Notes: generated from the letters alone by a model not told the origin. A DNA stretch of 64,000 bases from Alnus glutinosa (GCF_958979055.1 NC_084894.1:24831616-24895615), one strand, 5' to 3'. Shown: positions 30,821-52,559, counted from the first letter of the stretch. Numbers and translations: made by a program.

Positions 30821-33800
30821 TACATTGTAAATAAACTAAAGAAAAACAAAACTTAAGGAATAAAGAAAGTGGAGGGGGAGTCTTTTTCAAAACATGGAGG
30901 AAAAGATGTGGAGAGAGGGGAAAGGATGAAAATGCAGTCAGAATGAATTCTGGTTGCGGCCCAATTTGCCACATGATGGGCACAGAAGTTTACACTTCGG
31001 TTTACATGACTAGCTTTCCAACTAACTGTTCGAGGGATGGTGGAGTGAATGGTGGAGATGGTTGAAGCAATTCGTCAATCAATAGTAATTGTTGGTTGTT
31101 GAAGCGCCATTGTGACATTGAGAGAATCACCCTCTAAGATAAAAGAGGATAATCCTAACGAAACTGCCAAACGAGCAGGCAGAAGAGCAGCAGTAGCTTC
31201 ACCATAAGGAGCAGAGCAAGGTGAGCTAATAATGGAAGTACACTTGATTATAGAACCAGTAGAGTCTCTGCAGATTGCAGCTTGAGCAGAAAAAGAAACT
31301 CTGATAGCAGTATCATAGTTTATCTTGAAAAAGGGGGGAGAGGGGCTCTTCCAGACTTCAGGAGTTTTATCATATTTGATTTTCCACGCCGAGAAGTGTT
31401 CCGGTGCTATCTTGTTGATAGTCGTTGATATAAGAAGAGCATTCGGGATAGTACCATCATGATAAGCTTTATTCCTGATAAACCAAAGGTAGTCAAAAGC
31501 AACAGTAGCAAATATTTGGAACCTATGTGTCTCTGCTGGAGGAACTCCAAGCATACAGTGTGGATTAAGAATAATAAGGAGCCAATCTGTCATATTAGTA
31601 ACATTTAAAGCAATTGTATCCAAAGGCCAAAAAGATTGGCGCCAAACCACACGGGCAATGGGACAAGTGAAAAAAAGATGAAAAAGGGAGTCTGTGGGAT
31701 GAGAGCAAAGGGAGCAACTAGTGTCTGATAGAGAAGAAGGGATGGATTGAGAAATTCAAAATTTGGTGGGAATAATATTCCAGACCATCTTCCAAAGAAA
31801 AAGTTTTAAACGATGGTTCAGCTTAAGTTTCCAGAGAGCTTTCCAACAAGATTTGGGGAGAGGTGAGGGAGTGGAGGGGGAGAAAGAGCTAATGAGATGG
31901 TGTGTGGATTTGGTTGAGAAAAGACCAGTGGTTGAAGGGGTCCAAAGAAGAGAGTCAGAATGGGAACGAATTTGAATTTTAAAATTTCAGAGGTGGTAAT
32001 GAGATCGAACAAGAAATGCAAGAAATTTTGCTTCCAGGACATGGTAGGAGAATGAATAAGATCAGAAATGGCTAAGGGATGATTAGAGGGGATAAAAGCC
32101 AATCTTGGCTTAGGTGTAAAAGAAGGGGATGTTGGAATCCATGGTGTGGACCATATAGGAAGGCTTGAGTGATTATGAGGAATAAAACAAGTTCCAGCAG
32201 ATATGATAAGGGAGAGTAGCCTTGATGCCATTCCAAATCCAGGAACCAGAAGGAAGAGGAGAGGATAAGAAATTACCATACCTGATGTATTTTTGCTGAA
32301 AAAGAGAAACCCATAAGCTGTTGTGATTTGAGAGCATTCTCCATCCTAGTTTTGATATCAAAGATAAATTCACCTCTTTCATAAGTCTGAATCCAAGACC
32401 ACCCTGATCCTTTGGCAAACATAAAGAATTCCAAGATTTGAGTGTGAGATTGCGGGTTTTGTCTTTTGGGAAACCCCACCAGAAACTTTTAAAAGCCCTG
32501 TCCAATTGTTTACAAAGACCATCCGGGAACAGAAAAGAACTCATGGCATAGGAAGGTAGAGCAGAGACCACTGTTTTAATCAGAGTAGTTTTGCCCGCTT
32601 GTAACAAAGTTTTGGATCTCCAACCTTCGATTTTCCCATTTACCTTATCTAAGATATCTGAGAAAACTGCTTTTTTAGAATTTCCATACAAGATTGGGAG
32701 GCCAAGGTGTTTTGCTGTAGCTGGGGTGGTCTGGTAGGGGAGGAAGTGTCTGATAGCTGAGATAGTGGAAGCAGCTGTATTGCTAAAAAGAATATTGGAT
32801 TTACTGGCATTTATAGTTTGTCCAGAACAAAAGCTATATTTATTGAGGCAATCCTTAATAATAATAGCTTCACTAGAGGTGGCAGTGGTGAAAATGAATA
32901 GATCGTCAGCAAATAAAAGATGGTTTAAGGGCGAACAAGATCTAGCTATTTTGAAACCACGAAGACGTTGATGAAGCAGTCGGGAGATAACTTCAGTGCT
33001 GATAATAATGAGAAAAGGAGATAGATGATCACCTTGACGAAGACCCCGAGATGGGGAAAATAAACCAAATGGGCTGCCATTCAGAAGAACCGAAAATGAA
33101 GAGGTTAAAATGCAGAGCCTGGTCCAGTTGATCCAAGTGGGATGAAATCCAAGTTTTGTAAGAATAGCTAGCAGAAAATACCATTCCATTTTGTCAAAAG
33201 CTTTTTCCATATCAATGTTAACTGACATCAGGCCACCTCTACCCCGTTTGGATTTAAGAGTATGGAGCATCTCATGAGCCAATATAGAATTGTCCTGAAT
33301 ATGGCGGTTAGGAACAAAGGCTGTCTGAAATGGAGAGATAATATTGTTGAGGAGAGGCTTTAGCCTATTTGCAAGCAGCTTTGAGATGATCTTGTAAATA
33401 ATATTACAAAGGCTGATGGGGTGGTAGTGATGCACAGAGGAGGCACCCATCTTCTTGCAAATAGGCATTTCATGTAATTAATGCTATGAAAGTGTGATTT
33501 TGTTCCTTGAGCAGATGATTATTCCTGAAAAAAATTCCAAACAACTTGTAGAACACTCAGTTTTATACTATCCCAATATTTCATGTAGAAAAGAGCTGTA
33601 AAATCATCTAGGCCAGGGGCCTTGCAGGCACCTAGGCTGGCAAGAGCAGCATGGATTTCAGTTTCAGTCGAGATAGCACATAACATACTATTTTCTTCAA
33701 CAGAGACAGAGCAATGAAAAAGATCTAGTAACTCATTGTTAGCAGTAGGATTTGTGGAGGCAAATAGATGCTTGAAATTGGAAACAAAACAATCACCAAT

Positions 33801-34130
33801 AGAATTCCTATTTGAAATCCAACCATCAGTTAAGGATTTGAGAAGATCAATAGCATTTCTCCTTCGCCGAATAAGTGTGCTAGTATGAAAAAATCGAGTG
33901 TTAAGATCCTTACATGTCAACCAAAGTTCTCGAGATTTATGTTTCCAGAGGGATTCTTCCTGAATCAGATATTCATCTAAGAGGGATTTGAGGTGAAGCT
34001 CTAAGGCTAAGTTGGAATCTGAAGGAGGGGCCTGTTGAGTGATGGCAAGCAGTTGATAAGTAGAATCCAATTTCCTTTTAAGTAATATTATTTTGTAGAC
34101 TATAAATTTTAATAACATTTAGAGTTGTAA
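30780..34130 (-). mobile_element. LINE (L1-type) retrotransposon, 5'-truncated
   Basis: A run of about 38 T at 30781-30818 is the poly(A) tail of a minus-strand element. Upstream, in the element's direction, the minus strand encodes the region before the reverse transcriptase fingers (34118-33519), the reverse transcriptase with FADD (33468-32173), a Zn-finger-like region (about 32279-31650) and a plant-type RNase H (31650-31075). The endonuclease/ORF1 part is missing. The insertion point follows GTGCGCAAG, a phrase also seen in the flanks of copies 1, 2 and 4. I could not find a matching target duplication at the 5' end. Confidence 0.85.
31075..34118 (-). pseudogene. LINE reverse transcriptase / RNase H, frames broken
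   Basis: Recognisable motifs in order: KAPGLDDFTALFYMKYWD (palm approach), HPISLCNIIYKIISKLLANR, FVPNRHIQDN, VNIDMEKAFDKMEW, GLRQGDHLSPFL, LLFADDLFIF (active site), KHLGLPILYG, WRSKTLLQAGKTTLIK, KDQGGLGFR, then an RNase H-like end with FKINYDTA, GEATAALLPARLA and ILEGDSLN. Breaks lie between 33519 and 33468 and between about 31818 and 31650, and there are several stops. It would copy LINE RNA at a nicked target, and is now inactive. Confidence 0.85.
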
Positions 34131-35036
34131 TTTTTTTTTTTATAACAGCTCTCCAAAATGATATTTCTCTCTTCTCATTTCTTTTCTTAGTAATATTATT
34201 CAATGGACTGTTATGTCATGCAAATAAAATTATGTAGCACTGAAAATCTTTTTTTTTTTTTTTTTTTTTTTTTACAACTGCTGATCGAATAACTAAATTT
34301 TAATATCACATCATCAAATTGTATGACAATCGTATATAACAATAATCTACTGAGTAGCATTACATTTTTCCCCTTCTATTTGTCAAACAACACTTGTTTT
34401 AATTTGCTTTTTGCACCAAAGCAAAGGCTATCCAGGCTTCCGGCCCTCTATTTTGTAGCTCATGAGAGTTGGTCCTTCACATAAGAGGTACCACCCAACG
34501 TTAAAGTATAATTAACCCAAGAAATGAAAAGAAAATTTGTAATTGGCTTCTTTTTGTTTTGACGTAAAATGATTTTTTAGAAAATATTTTTAACGAAATG
34601 AATTTTCTAAAAATATGTTTTGGCGTTTGGTCGTAGGGAAAATGAGCAACAACAAAAAACGGCCGACGAAGGTTTGACAGTGGTCCATCGATTTGAGAAA
34701 GAGAAGCTCAAATTCGAAAAATAAATTTACGGTTTTAAAATATAAAAATTATTTACGAAAATTAAATAAACTTTTTTCAGTCAAACCAAAAAAGTTTTTG
34801 ATTTGATTATAATTTTTTGTCGCAAGAAAAACTAAAAAATGCAAAAAATAATTTTCTAGAAATCATTTTAAGCCGCCGAAAAAAAACTGAGCCTCAGCTC
34901 TGATGGCTGATGCAAAAGATAAATTGTTTCGTTTAATTTGGATCTTTGACATTTGCTTTGATTGCGACGTCTAGGAGTCCAATGATTATATATGAGAAGT
35001 AACAGGCATACACCACGATCGAATATTGCAGGAAAT
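34131..35036. other. Intergenic region before copy 7
   Basis: AT-rich DNA with a poly(T) run near 34248-34273 and no gene. The last part (about 34865-35036) is the presumed promoter and leader of copy 7. No clear TATA box matches those of the other copies. Confidence 0.4.
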
Positions 35037-35064
35037 TGTGAGAGAGAGAGAGAGAGAGAGAGAG
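35037..35064 (+). repeat. (GA)n leader directly before the copy 7 start
   Basis: About 14 GA repeats run right up to the ATG. GA runs in 5' leaders are known targets of plant BBR/BPC factors, but regulation here is only a suggestion. Confidence 0.7.
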
Positions 35065-38459
<3,395 letters not shown>

Positions 38460-39890
38460 CTGCATAAATGATTCAGAATTAGAGAAAGCAAATGCGAATT
38501 TCCCTACTTGCAGACTTTGCAGTGTTGCATAATAATAATGCATCAATTTGTTTGATTTCTGTGTGTTTTGTAATAAATATTACTCGGTTGTAGGCTGTAG
38601 CCCCGCTAAGTATATGCATGCACGGGGTTTTTATTGATATTAACATTATAATTTATGAATTTGGTCTTAAGTATTATATTATCACCAACTATTAGTCTAA
38701 AATAAATAAATAAATAATGCAAAGTTTGTGCAAGGTGATAATATCAAGTCATTGATTTTTTTTTTTTTGGGTGAGTCGCAATATATATATATATATTGAC
38801 TTGGAAGAAGTCAATATCCAAAAAAATAAACTAAGTTGTACTATTGTTATATCAAACTAATATATTAACCAAAAAATATGGAAAATTGAATCATAATTCT
38901 TTAATTTTCAATCGATTTCAATTTACTTAAACCAAAAAATATGAAAAATTGCATCACAATTCTTTAATTTTCAATGGATTTCAATTTACCTAAAGGCACG
39001 ATTTATTGTGTTTGATTTTTTGAAATTTTTTAAATTCAACTATAATTTATTGTGCAAATTTCGATACAAAATAAAATTTAAAAAAAAAAATTTAGATAGT
39101 TTAACTTTTAAAGAAAAATAATTAAAAAAAAAAAATTGATAAAATTTAATTTGTTTTCAAAAAAATTACGAATATCAATAAAATTTGTTTTTGAAAAATA
39201 ATGTACATTTTTTTGATTTGGTTTAAAATCACTTTTTTTTCTCTACAAAATCTTAATTCCAAATACACCCTAAATATCTTAGGTTTAAAAATCTTATTTT
39301 TACTTGTAAGTTTTATGTAGGGATGAAAACCGGAGTTGGTTTATGTTGTTATCGGCTAAAACCGGTATCCGGCTCGGCTAATCGGGTAACCAATTAACTG
39401 GGTTTGTAATAACCAGCGGCTATCCGCACCGGAAAATAAAAAATCAGCGATCCTCGGCCTTGAACATGATGAAGAGCCGGCTGGGAGTGGGTTGGAAGTC
39501 GGTTCTTCTCCCCGGAGGTTGCGCGACGAGGACCGGATCACGGCGGTCAACGCTCGCTTGACCCACTCTCCCTCCACGCCGCCAATCCGAACCAGCGAGT
39601 TCTTCATCTCCGATCTACGCATGTTCAGCCGGTTTGTAGGAAATGATCCCATATGGGCATGGTTGCTCTTCAGCTATGGAAATTGAAGAAGTAAGAAAAG
39701 ACAAAAGGAGTGAAAAGAGGAGAAAATAAAAGAGTTTTTCTTTTTTGAGGTAAAACATTAGGAGAAAAAAGAGGGGTGCGAAATGAGGAGGCCAAGTTAG
39801 GGTTTCAGTGAAGGAGAAGAAGGAGGCGAGAGAGAAAGGGGGGGATAGGGTTTCAGAAGTTTGAAAAATGAAATGTGTGGAAGCGTTCAA
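38460..39890. other. Intergenic region after copy 7
   Basis: AT-rich with no gene. A GC-richer stretch at about 39320-39660 contains repeated CCGG-type phrases (AAAACCGG, TATCCGG) typical of degenerate transposon ends. The open frames there lie on both strands over the same bases and have no recognisable domain. Confidence 0.4.
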
Positions 39891-40122
39891 GGCAGGCTGA
39901 ATGTGCGACGTGTGAGAGCAGATGAATCGAGAAGATAAGGAATCAAGGGTTGAGAGTAAATGGGAGAAATCAATTGGTTGAAAACAAAGAGAGCAATCCA
40001 AGGCAGGCTGAATGTGCGACGTGTGAGAGTAGATGAATCGAGAAGATAAGGAATCAAGGGTTGAGAGTAAATGGGAGAAATCAATTGGTTGAAAACAAAG
40101 AGAGCAATCCAAGGCAGGCTGA
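39891..40122. repeat. 111-bp tandem repeat, 2.1 copies
   Basis: GGCAGGCTGAATGTGCGACG starts at 39891, 40002 and 40113. The two full units are nearly identical. The repeated minus-strand peptide (CSLCFQPIDFSHLLSTLDSL) is a by-product. Confidence 0.9.
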
Positions 40123-40466
40123 ATGTGCGACGTGTGGCTTTAGGTATAAAGGATTACTAGGCATGAGACGTAACGAAACTGCTTACGTGACAATTGACAT
40201 TAATGGGTTAACTAATGCCAGCTAATCAATTTTAGATGAAATGAGTGAAATGAAAAACGCCAAAACTTAGAAGATCAGTTAAATATGATTTTAAAAACCT
40301 AAGGCCCACCATTGGCCCGCTTCAATTCAACTCTCCACCGTTTTGTTATTTGTTTTTTCTTTCATATTTTGATGTTTACAACTTTGGACTAATTAGGTTG
40401 GCTAGGTTGCAAAACAGTGATGATAAATGATGAGAAATGCTTAAATTTTAGTAAAAGATTGATATT

Positions 40467-40757
40467 AAGGGTTTGTTGGGGTTTATAATTTCAAAAAGTA
40501 CGATTTAAAATTACGATTTTAAAATTTACGATTTGAAAAAAGTAATTTTTAAAAACACTGTTAAGCGTTTGATAAAATCGCAAATTAGCTTTTAAAATTT
40601 TGCGTTTTCAAAAAAACTTACTTGCGATTTAAAAAAACAAATTTTTTGCATTTTCAAATCGTAATTTTTAAAAACGCAGCTTCCAATCGATTTATGTTCT
40701 GCGATTTGGTTTAAAATCACACTTATTGTCTACAAAATCGCAATCCCAAACGCATCC
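40467..40757. repeat. MITE of the TTGCGATTTTAAA type
   Basis: Imperfect inverted ends (GGGTTTGTTGGGGTTTATAA against the reverse complement of AATCGCAATCCCAAACGCAT) surround repeated AAAATCGCAA and TTTTCAAATCG pieces. Similar material lies at 39160-39290 and 19380-19675. Confidence 0.5.
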
Positions 40758-40854
40758 TAAGATGATGTGGAGCTTATTCATTGAAGATGATTAAAACAAT
40801 TAATAAAAAAAAAAAATGTTACGGGTATCAATGAATAAGCTCCACATAATCTTA
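40758..40854. repeat. 97-bp hairpin MITE
   Basis: Arms of about 27 bp, TAAGATGATGTGGAGCTTAT at 40758 and the reverse complement of its partner (ATAAGCTCCACATAATCTTA) ending at 40854, differ at one base. The loop is AT-rich. Confidence 0.8.
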
Positions 40855-40969
40855 GTATCTATCTGTTAGTAAAAAATTTAGTTAAAAATTTTCCCAACTA
40901 AAATTGTCCTGACTAAAATAGTTAAAAATCCATTTTCTCTACTTCAATTATTTACTTTTTTAAAGCATC

Positions 40970-41335
40970 TTTAATAGTTTTATCATTTTAGCTATTCACT
41001 TTCACTATTTTATTTAAATATTATTTTTCAAAGATTTCTTTATTCTTTCTCTAATAACATCTAAATTTTTGAATGTTTATCGTTTCTTACCAGTAATATT
41101 TATAAATATTTGTCTTATACTTACGGTTATATTTTTAAAAATTTGTCTTATCCTAATTATCATATTTTTCAAAAAAATGTCATGTGCTTTCAATAAAAAC
41201 AAAAAGGAAGAAAGAGAAACTAAAGATTTTAATAGTTTTTTATTTCTTTGGTAAGCAAGCAATGCATATATTGTTAGTAAATACTGTTCACTCACTAAAA
41301 TTTTTTCACCAATCTGAAGATGCTACTAGAGTCTG
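40970..41335. repeat. AT-rich MITE-like copy
   Basis: It matches 300-690 in order (ATTCACTTTCACTATTTT, TTTTTGAATGTTTATC, CTGTTCACTCACTAAAA). It lies just upstream of the copy 8 promoter. Confidence 0.45.
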
Positions 41336-41567
41336 AACTCTGTAGACTCGTTTTGAACAATTTCAACAAATTTATTTACCAAAATAACCAAAAATATTTT
41401 AAAATGCATGAACTTTATCCATTATTGGATAAGGGATCGAAAACAGAGAGGACAAATTTAGTGGGATCCCCAAATTAATTGACAGTTGGCCGGCAACCCT
41501 GCAATAATTTTTGCTTTGCGTAAGCATCTACGTACGTGACCGCTAATGTTCTTCCGACCAATAACTC

Positions 41568-41575
41568 TATATAAT
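41568..41575 (+). promoter_or_regulatory. TATA box of copy 8
   Basis: TATATAAT lies 69 bp before the start codon, in CCGACCAATAACTC-TATATAAT-CCATTGGGAGAAGCA. A CCAAT-like CCAATAA sits just upstream. The same arrangement is present before copy 9. Confidence 0.6.
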
Positions 41576-41636
41576 CCATTGGGAGAAGCAGGAGTTAAGG
41601 TGTACGTATGTGCGGTGGTAACAAAACAGAGATAAA

Positions 41637-44593
<2,957 letters not shown>

Positions 44594-44749
44594 GCATGCT
44601 TGGAAACAGCAGAAAATGATGTTCAGCCACCCCACTGGAAATGTGTTCTTATTGTTACGACATTTGTATCGAGGGGTATGATGTCTATAATCCACTTTAC
44701 TTTCAAGTTCAGAAGCAATAAGTCGTGTAAGACTTAATTACACAATGAA

Positions 44750-44791
<42 letters not shown>

Positions 44792-45107
44792 TCTCTTTTA
44801 TCTTCTTCTTCTTCTTCTTTTTTTTCCCTTCTTTTTTTTTTTTTTTTTTTTTAATATATATCGAAAACAAATAGTGTTGTTACCGTGCATAACAATAATG
44901 AATAATATGAAATCGAAAAGAGAGAGAGTAAGAAAAACAAGATTCAGATTTACGTGGTTCGACAATGTGCCTACATTCATAGGAGTGTGGTTATATTCAA
45001 TAATGATTTAGGATTACATCATAACATATTTATAATAAAACCCTACTGTACGGACAAATATGAAAAATTTCAAAATACTCTGGTACTCTCGTATTACTCT
45101 CTATGCC
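44594..45107. other. 3' flank of copy 8 with LTR-like stretch
   Basis: A (TA)n run at 44756-44787 and a poly(T) run are followed by TTTACGTGGTTCGACAATGTGCCTACATTCA-type sequence, which resembles the LTR phrase GTGGTTCGGCTTAACAAGCC at 25725. It is probably a decayed LTR. No gene is seen. Confidence 0.4.
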
Positions 45108-45903
45108 CAAAAGAATATGAGACACTTGTTCCAATAAGTAGCAAATTAACTCATAATACAACCCAAGCCCTTTGGGATCCCTGTAGTACATTATAGAAGG
45201 CCAAGTTGATATGATATTGATGACGTGTTTTAAGGGAGGATCACACTATAAAAAGTATGGTCATACCCACACTCAATCATCTCTATAGAAGGTAATAACT
45301 TAATCATCGCCACACTTGCATTCTATTTTCAAGGAGTAATAATATTTATTACATTTTTATTTTATAACTATCACACAATGATGTTGCAACCCTAATCAAC
45401 CCTTTACCCTTAGAATTTTTTTTCAAAAAAAAATAAAAAATAAAAAATAAAAATGGTTAGTTAAGACTAACTACGGCATCATTATGGCATAAAAGTGTAT
45501 ATGGCCAAAAGAATATGAGACACTTGTTCCAATAAGTAGCAAATTAACTCATAATACACCCCAAGCCCTTTGGGATCCCTGTAGTACATTATAGAAGGCC
45601 AAGTTGATATGATATTGATGACGTGTTTTAAGGGAGGATCACACTATAAAAAGTATGGTCATACCCACACTCAATCATCTCTATAGAAGGTAATAACTTA
45701 ATCATCCCCACACTTGCATTCTATTTTCAAGGAGTAATAATATTTATTACATTTTTATTTTATAACTATCACACAATGATGTTGCAACCCTAATCAACCC
45801 TTTACCCTTAGAATTTTTTTTCAAAAAAAAATAAAAAATAAAAAATAAAAATGGTTAGTTAAGACTAACTACGGCATCATTATGGCATAAAAGTGTATAT
45901 GGC
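45108..45903 (+). repeat. 398-bp tandem duplication
   Basis: AAGAATATGAGACACTTGTT starts at 45111 (within AAAAGAATATGAG) and again 398 bp later at 45509. The two units are almost identical, with single-base differences such as ACAACCCAAG against ACACCCCAAG. Shorter related sequence follows copy 9 (52360-52490) and copy 10 (61875-62030), so this is the copy 8 version of the shared 3' flank, duplicated once more. TGGTATCA at about 45934 resembles a primer site but has no matching LTR pair. Confidence 0.9.
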
Positions 45904-46594
45904 ATTACTCATATTTTCTATGGAGTTCTTTCAATGGTATCAGGCCAGGCTTTGGAATAAAACAAATAGAATAGAACAGAGTTTGAGATTGTTCTGCAAC
46001 AAATAAACAAAACCATCAACTGACAAGTTTTGAGTTTGGCTTCAACAATGACTTTTTACAATCTTCATCAATCAATAGGCAAATCAGTTTTTTACTTCTC
46101 TTAAAATCTATCAACTTCAAAACATTCTTATGGTTCATTTGGAATCCAAAGATAATCGTAATTCTCTTCAAATTTTTTCCAATTTCCGGGTATTTGAATC
46201 CAAACCGGAAAAAGAACCCGAAAAGCAAGCGTTTCTCTTTTAAAAAACTCATACTTTACGCGTGGGTCCCACTGACGACAGCAAAGTACACCCACTAAAC
46301 ACAAATAATAATTAAATAATATTTGTTAATAGTTTTATATAATAAATTATTATTATTTCAATCATTATTTCACCATACTTTTCATAACATCAATAATTAT
46401 ACACAACTTTTCATACCTCCAATCATTTCCTATCAATAAAAAATACCATTTTTCAATCTAAAAAATCTAACACCCAAACACAATTTCAAAAAGAATTTAA
46501 ATTCTACTCATCACCCAAACACATTTTATTTGCCTCAAAATTTGCAAACAAAATAAGAATTTAATTCTAATTTCAAAATCCAACATCTAACGGA

Positions 46595-46740
46595 CCATTA
46601 ACTTTTTCATTTTTTATATCACATCAACAATTTTTTGTTACTATTTAAATAAAAAAACTCACTATAATACAAATTGTTTTCACTTTTTTTATATAAACTA
46701 TTTCTACTTTATATCACATTAATCACTTTTTATTACTCGA
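46595..46740. repeat. AT-rich MITE family member
   Basis: TTTTTTATATCACATCAACA, then TTTTTGTTACTATTTAAATA, then TATATCACATTAATCACTTT. The same series is found at about 6240-6430 and 48225-48400. The region from 45910 to 48140 has no gene. Confidence 0.5.
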
Positions 46741-46946
46741 GAGAGAGAGAGAGAGGAGAGAGGAGACTACGGGAGAGATAATAAAAAATTCAACACTTCA
46801 CTATTGCTATTCACTTTAGCACAGTGTTGATTTTTTTATTATCTGTAGTAAAAAAATCATTTTAGCTCCTATGGAGAGAAAAAAAAAAAAGGGGGGGGGC
46901 CTAAAAAGGAACATGTGATACTAGTCGGAAATATATAAAGAATAGA

Positions 46947-47290
46947 GAAAAATGCACCATTGGCCATTGTGGAATAACTTTAATTTGTACATATTTTTAA
47001 AAAAATTATAAAATAATAAATATAAATATAAATAAATCATTTGTACAAATCATTTAGAAATAAATAAATATAAATGAGTAAAACCTTTTTAAATTTTTTT
47101 TAATTTTAATTATTTTTTAAAAAAATAAGATTTATTTATTTATTTATTAATATATTTATATTTTTTTTATTAAGATGAAGACGTGTCGCAATCTTATTAG
47201 CCTTGACGTGGCGCTTACGTGGCATTTAACGAAATCTGTCAAAATTTTTAACAAAATTTGACTCTAGGGATTGATTTGTAAATTAAGCCA
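46947..47290. repeat. Decayed relative of the 62.5-kb MULE
   Basis: The right part (GACGTGTCGCAATCTTATTA ... ACGTGGCATTTAACGAAATC ... GATTGATTTGTAAATTAAGC) matches 62995-63100. The left part (CCATTGTGGAATAAC) resembles its other end. The inverted arms are poorly kept. Confidence 0.4.
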
Positions 47291-47623
47291 ACTAAGAAAT
47301 ATGAAACTTAGACTTCAACGCTCAATCATAACGACGATATTTTTAGAACGTATTTTATCCACTTTCAAGTGTTAAGGATATATGATAGAATAGTCTCAGG
47401 ATACAATAAAGCCCAAAATGTAATTCTAGAATAACAAAAAACACAGTTATGAAAAATTGCACAAAAGAAATTTGTAGGATAGAAAGAAACTGTATGCTTG
47501 TGTGTCTTTTGCATATGACCAAAGAGTCATATTTATAATCATTTTGGACAATCTAATGGTCCAAAATCGAAGTGGTCAAAATAACTTAATGGACATCTTC
47601 GATAGCATATTAATTAACCTTTC

Positions 47624-47730
47624 TTAGGGGTAGCTCAATCGGCTGGGGATCACGCCTTATAAAGCGGAAGTCATTAGTTTGAATTCTCTCTCCTCTTCTT
47701 GTGTGGACATGTCAAAAAAAAAAAAAAAAA
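47624..47730 (+). repeat. tRNA-derived SINE
   Basis: GGGGTAGCTCAATCGGCTGG resembles the A box of a tRNA promoter and AGTTTGAATTC the B box, about 35 bp further on. A run of about 18 A closes the element at 47730. ATTAACCTTTC at 47613 and ATTAACCTCTC at 47731 form a target duplication with one mismatch. The whole body is only about 90 bp. It is not a working tRNA gene, as no acceptor stem can be formed with the downstream sequence. Confidence 0.75.
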
Positions 47731-47954
47731 ATTAACCTCTCCTGTAACCACAAAATCCTTGAATATCATATTAAACTATTTTCTAACCACAAAATCTTTA
47801 AATTTCTTTTGTAACCTCCCAATCCTAAAATTAAATAAATTTCATAACTATTTGAAATAAATAAAGAATTTAATTTAATTTATTAAATAAATGTAACAAT
47901 ACTTACGTTTGGCAGGGTGCAATAGTACAGGAATGAGATTTAATTCTTGTACAG

Positions 47955-48057
47955 CACTAATACAACAACTGTACAACAATCCCTCACATGAGGGTGGGCC
48001 CCAATATGTGAGATTCACTCTCATGTGAGAGATTGTTGTACAGTTGTTGTATTGGTG
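47955..48057. repeat. Hairpin MITE upstream of copy 9
   Basis: The arm CACTAATACAACAACTGTAC with CTCACATGAG (47955-47992) is answered by CTCATGTGAG and GTACAGTTGTTGTATTGGTG (48020-48057). There are 38 paired positions with few mismatches. Confidence 0.8.
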
Positions 48058-48538
48058 TTGTAAATCTAACATTTTCCTACAGGAATATAATAATATTGTA
48101 TTTGTACCTGATCTTTATCCATGATTGGATAGGGGAAAGCAAGGAGTAATTCTATGGACACCTGTAGCTCGCGTCGGCTTGTTTGTTAAGCTCCATTTTA
48201 GGATAGTGCTGGTTACTATTTACATATTTTTTATTTTATTTTTATATTTTTCAATAATAATTAACATCAAAATATTTTTAATTTTTATATCATATTAATA
48301 ATTTTTTATTATTATTTAAATAAAAAAATTCACTATAATACAAAATTTTTTTACTTTTTTATATAAATTCTTTTTATTTTATATCACAACATCACTTTTT
48401 ACTAATTTTAAAATTAATAACATATTCCTTTGTTCTGTATTTTTCTTTACCAAACAAGCCCTAATTACGGTAGAATTACTCCATTGCTTAAGGGAAAACA
48501 GAGAAGACAAATTTTGTGGGATCTACAGATTCACAATA

Positions 48539-48727
48539 GGCCGGCAACTACTTAACCATAATGTTCCTCCGAGTTCCGACCAATAAAGCTATATATGTAA
48601 TCCACTGGGAGAAGCACAGTTGGCCGGCAACCCTGCAATGATTTTTGTTTTGCGTAAGCTCTACGTAACCGCTAATGTTCTTCCCACAAATAACGCCATA
48701 ATTATATATAATCCGTTGGGAGAAGCA
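48539..48727 (+). promoter_or_regulatory. Duplicated core promoter of copy 9
   Basis: Two successive promoter-like units both run GGCCGGCAAC ... AATGTTC-TCC-GA/CA ... TATATAT ... AATCC(A/G)(C/T)TGGGAGAAGCAC. The distal TATA is at 48590-48597 and the proximal one, TATATATAAT, at 48703-48712, 57 bp before the start codon. Copy 8 has only one such unit. Confidence 0.65.
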
Positions 48728-48768
48728 CTGGTTTAGGTATATGAGCGGTGGCAACAAAGAGGGATCAA

Positions 48769-52133
<3,365 letters not shown>

Positions 52134-52559
52134 GCATGCTTGGAAACAGCAGAAAATGATGTTCAGCCACTCCACTGGAATGTGTTCTTATTGGTACAAC
52201 ATTTGTATCGAGTCGAGGGATGTCTATAAAGACTATAATCCACTTTATTTTCAAGATCAAAAGGAATAAGTCTAGCTTGTAAAACTTAATTACACAACAA
52301 AAAAATTTCATATATGCACATCTCTTTTGTCTTTCTGTTTTTTTTTTTTTCGGGAAACTCATAGGAAAATTTACACATAATCCATCCCAAGCCTTTTGGG
52401 GTCCCTTTACTACAATATTACAGGTGGTCATGGGGATCTGATATTGAGGACATGTTTTAAGGGAGGATCAAAGTATAACAATTGTGATCATCTCTGTTTG
52501 TTTTATTGGTTACATTTTGATAAATAAAAACTTCTTTTTTTTTTTTTTTTTTTTTCCTG

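Noticed and set aside
39356..40112. Minus-strand frames of 98 and 165 codons
   Set aside because: One lies over a 111-bp tandem repeat and the other overlaps frames on the opposite strand. Neither has a recognisable domain.
47630..47700. A tRNA gene
   Set aside because: Box-like sequences are present, but no cloverleaf acceptor stem forms and a poly(A) tail and target duplication follow, so it is a SINE.
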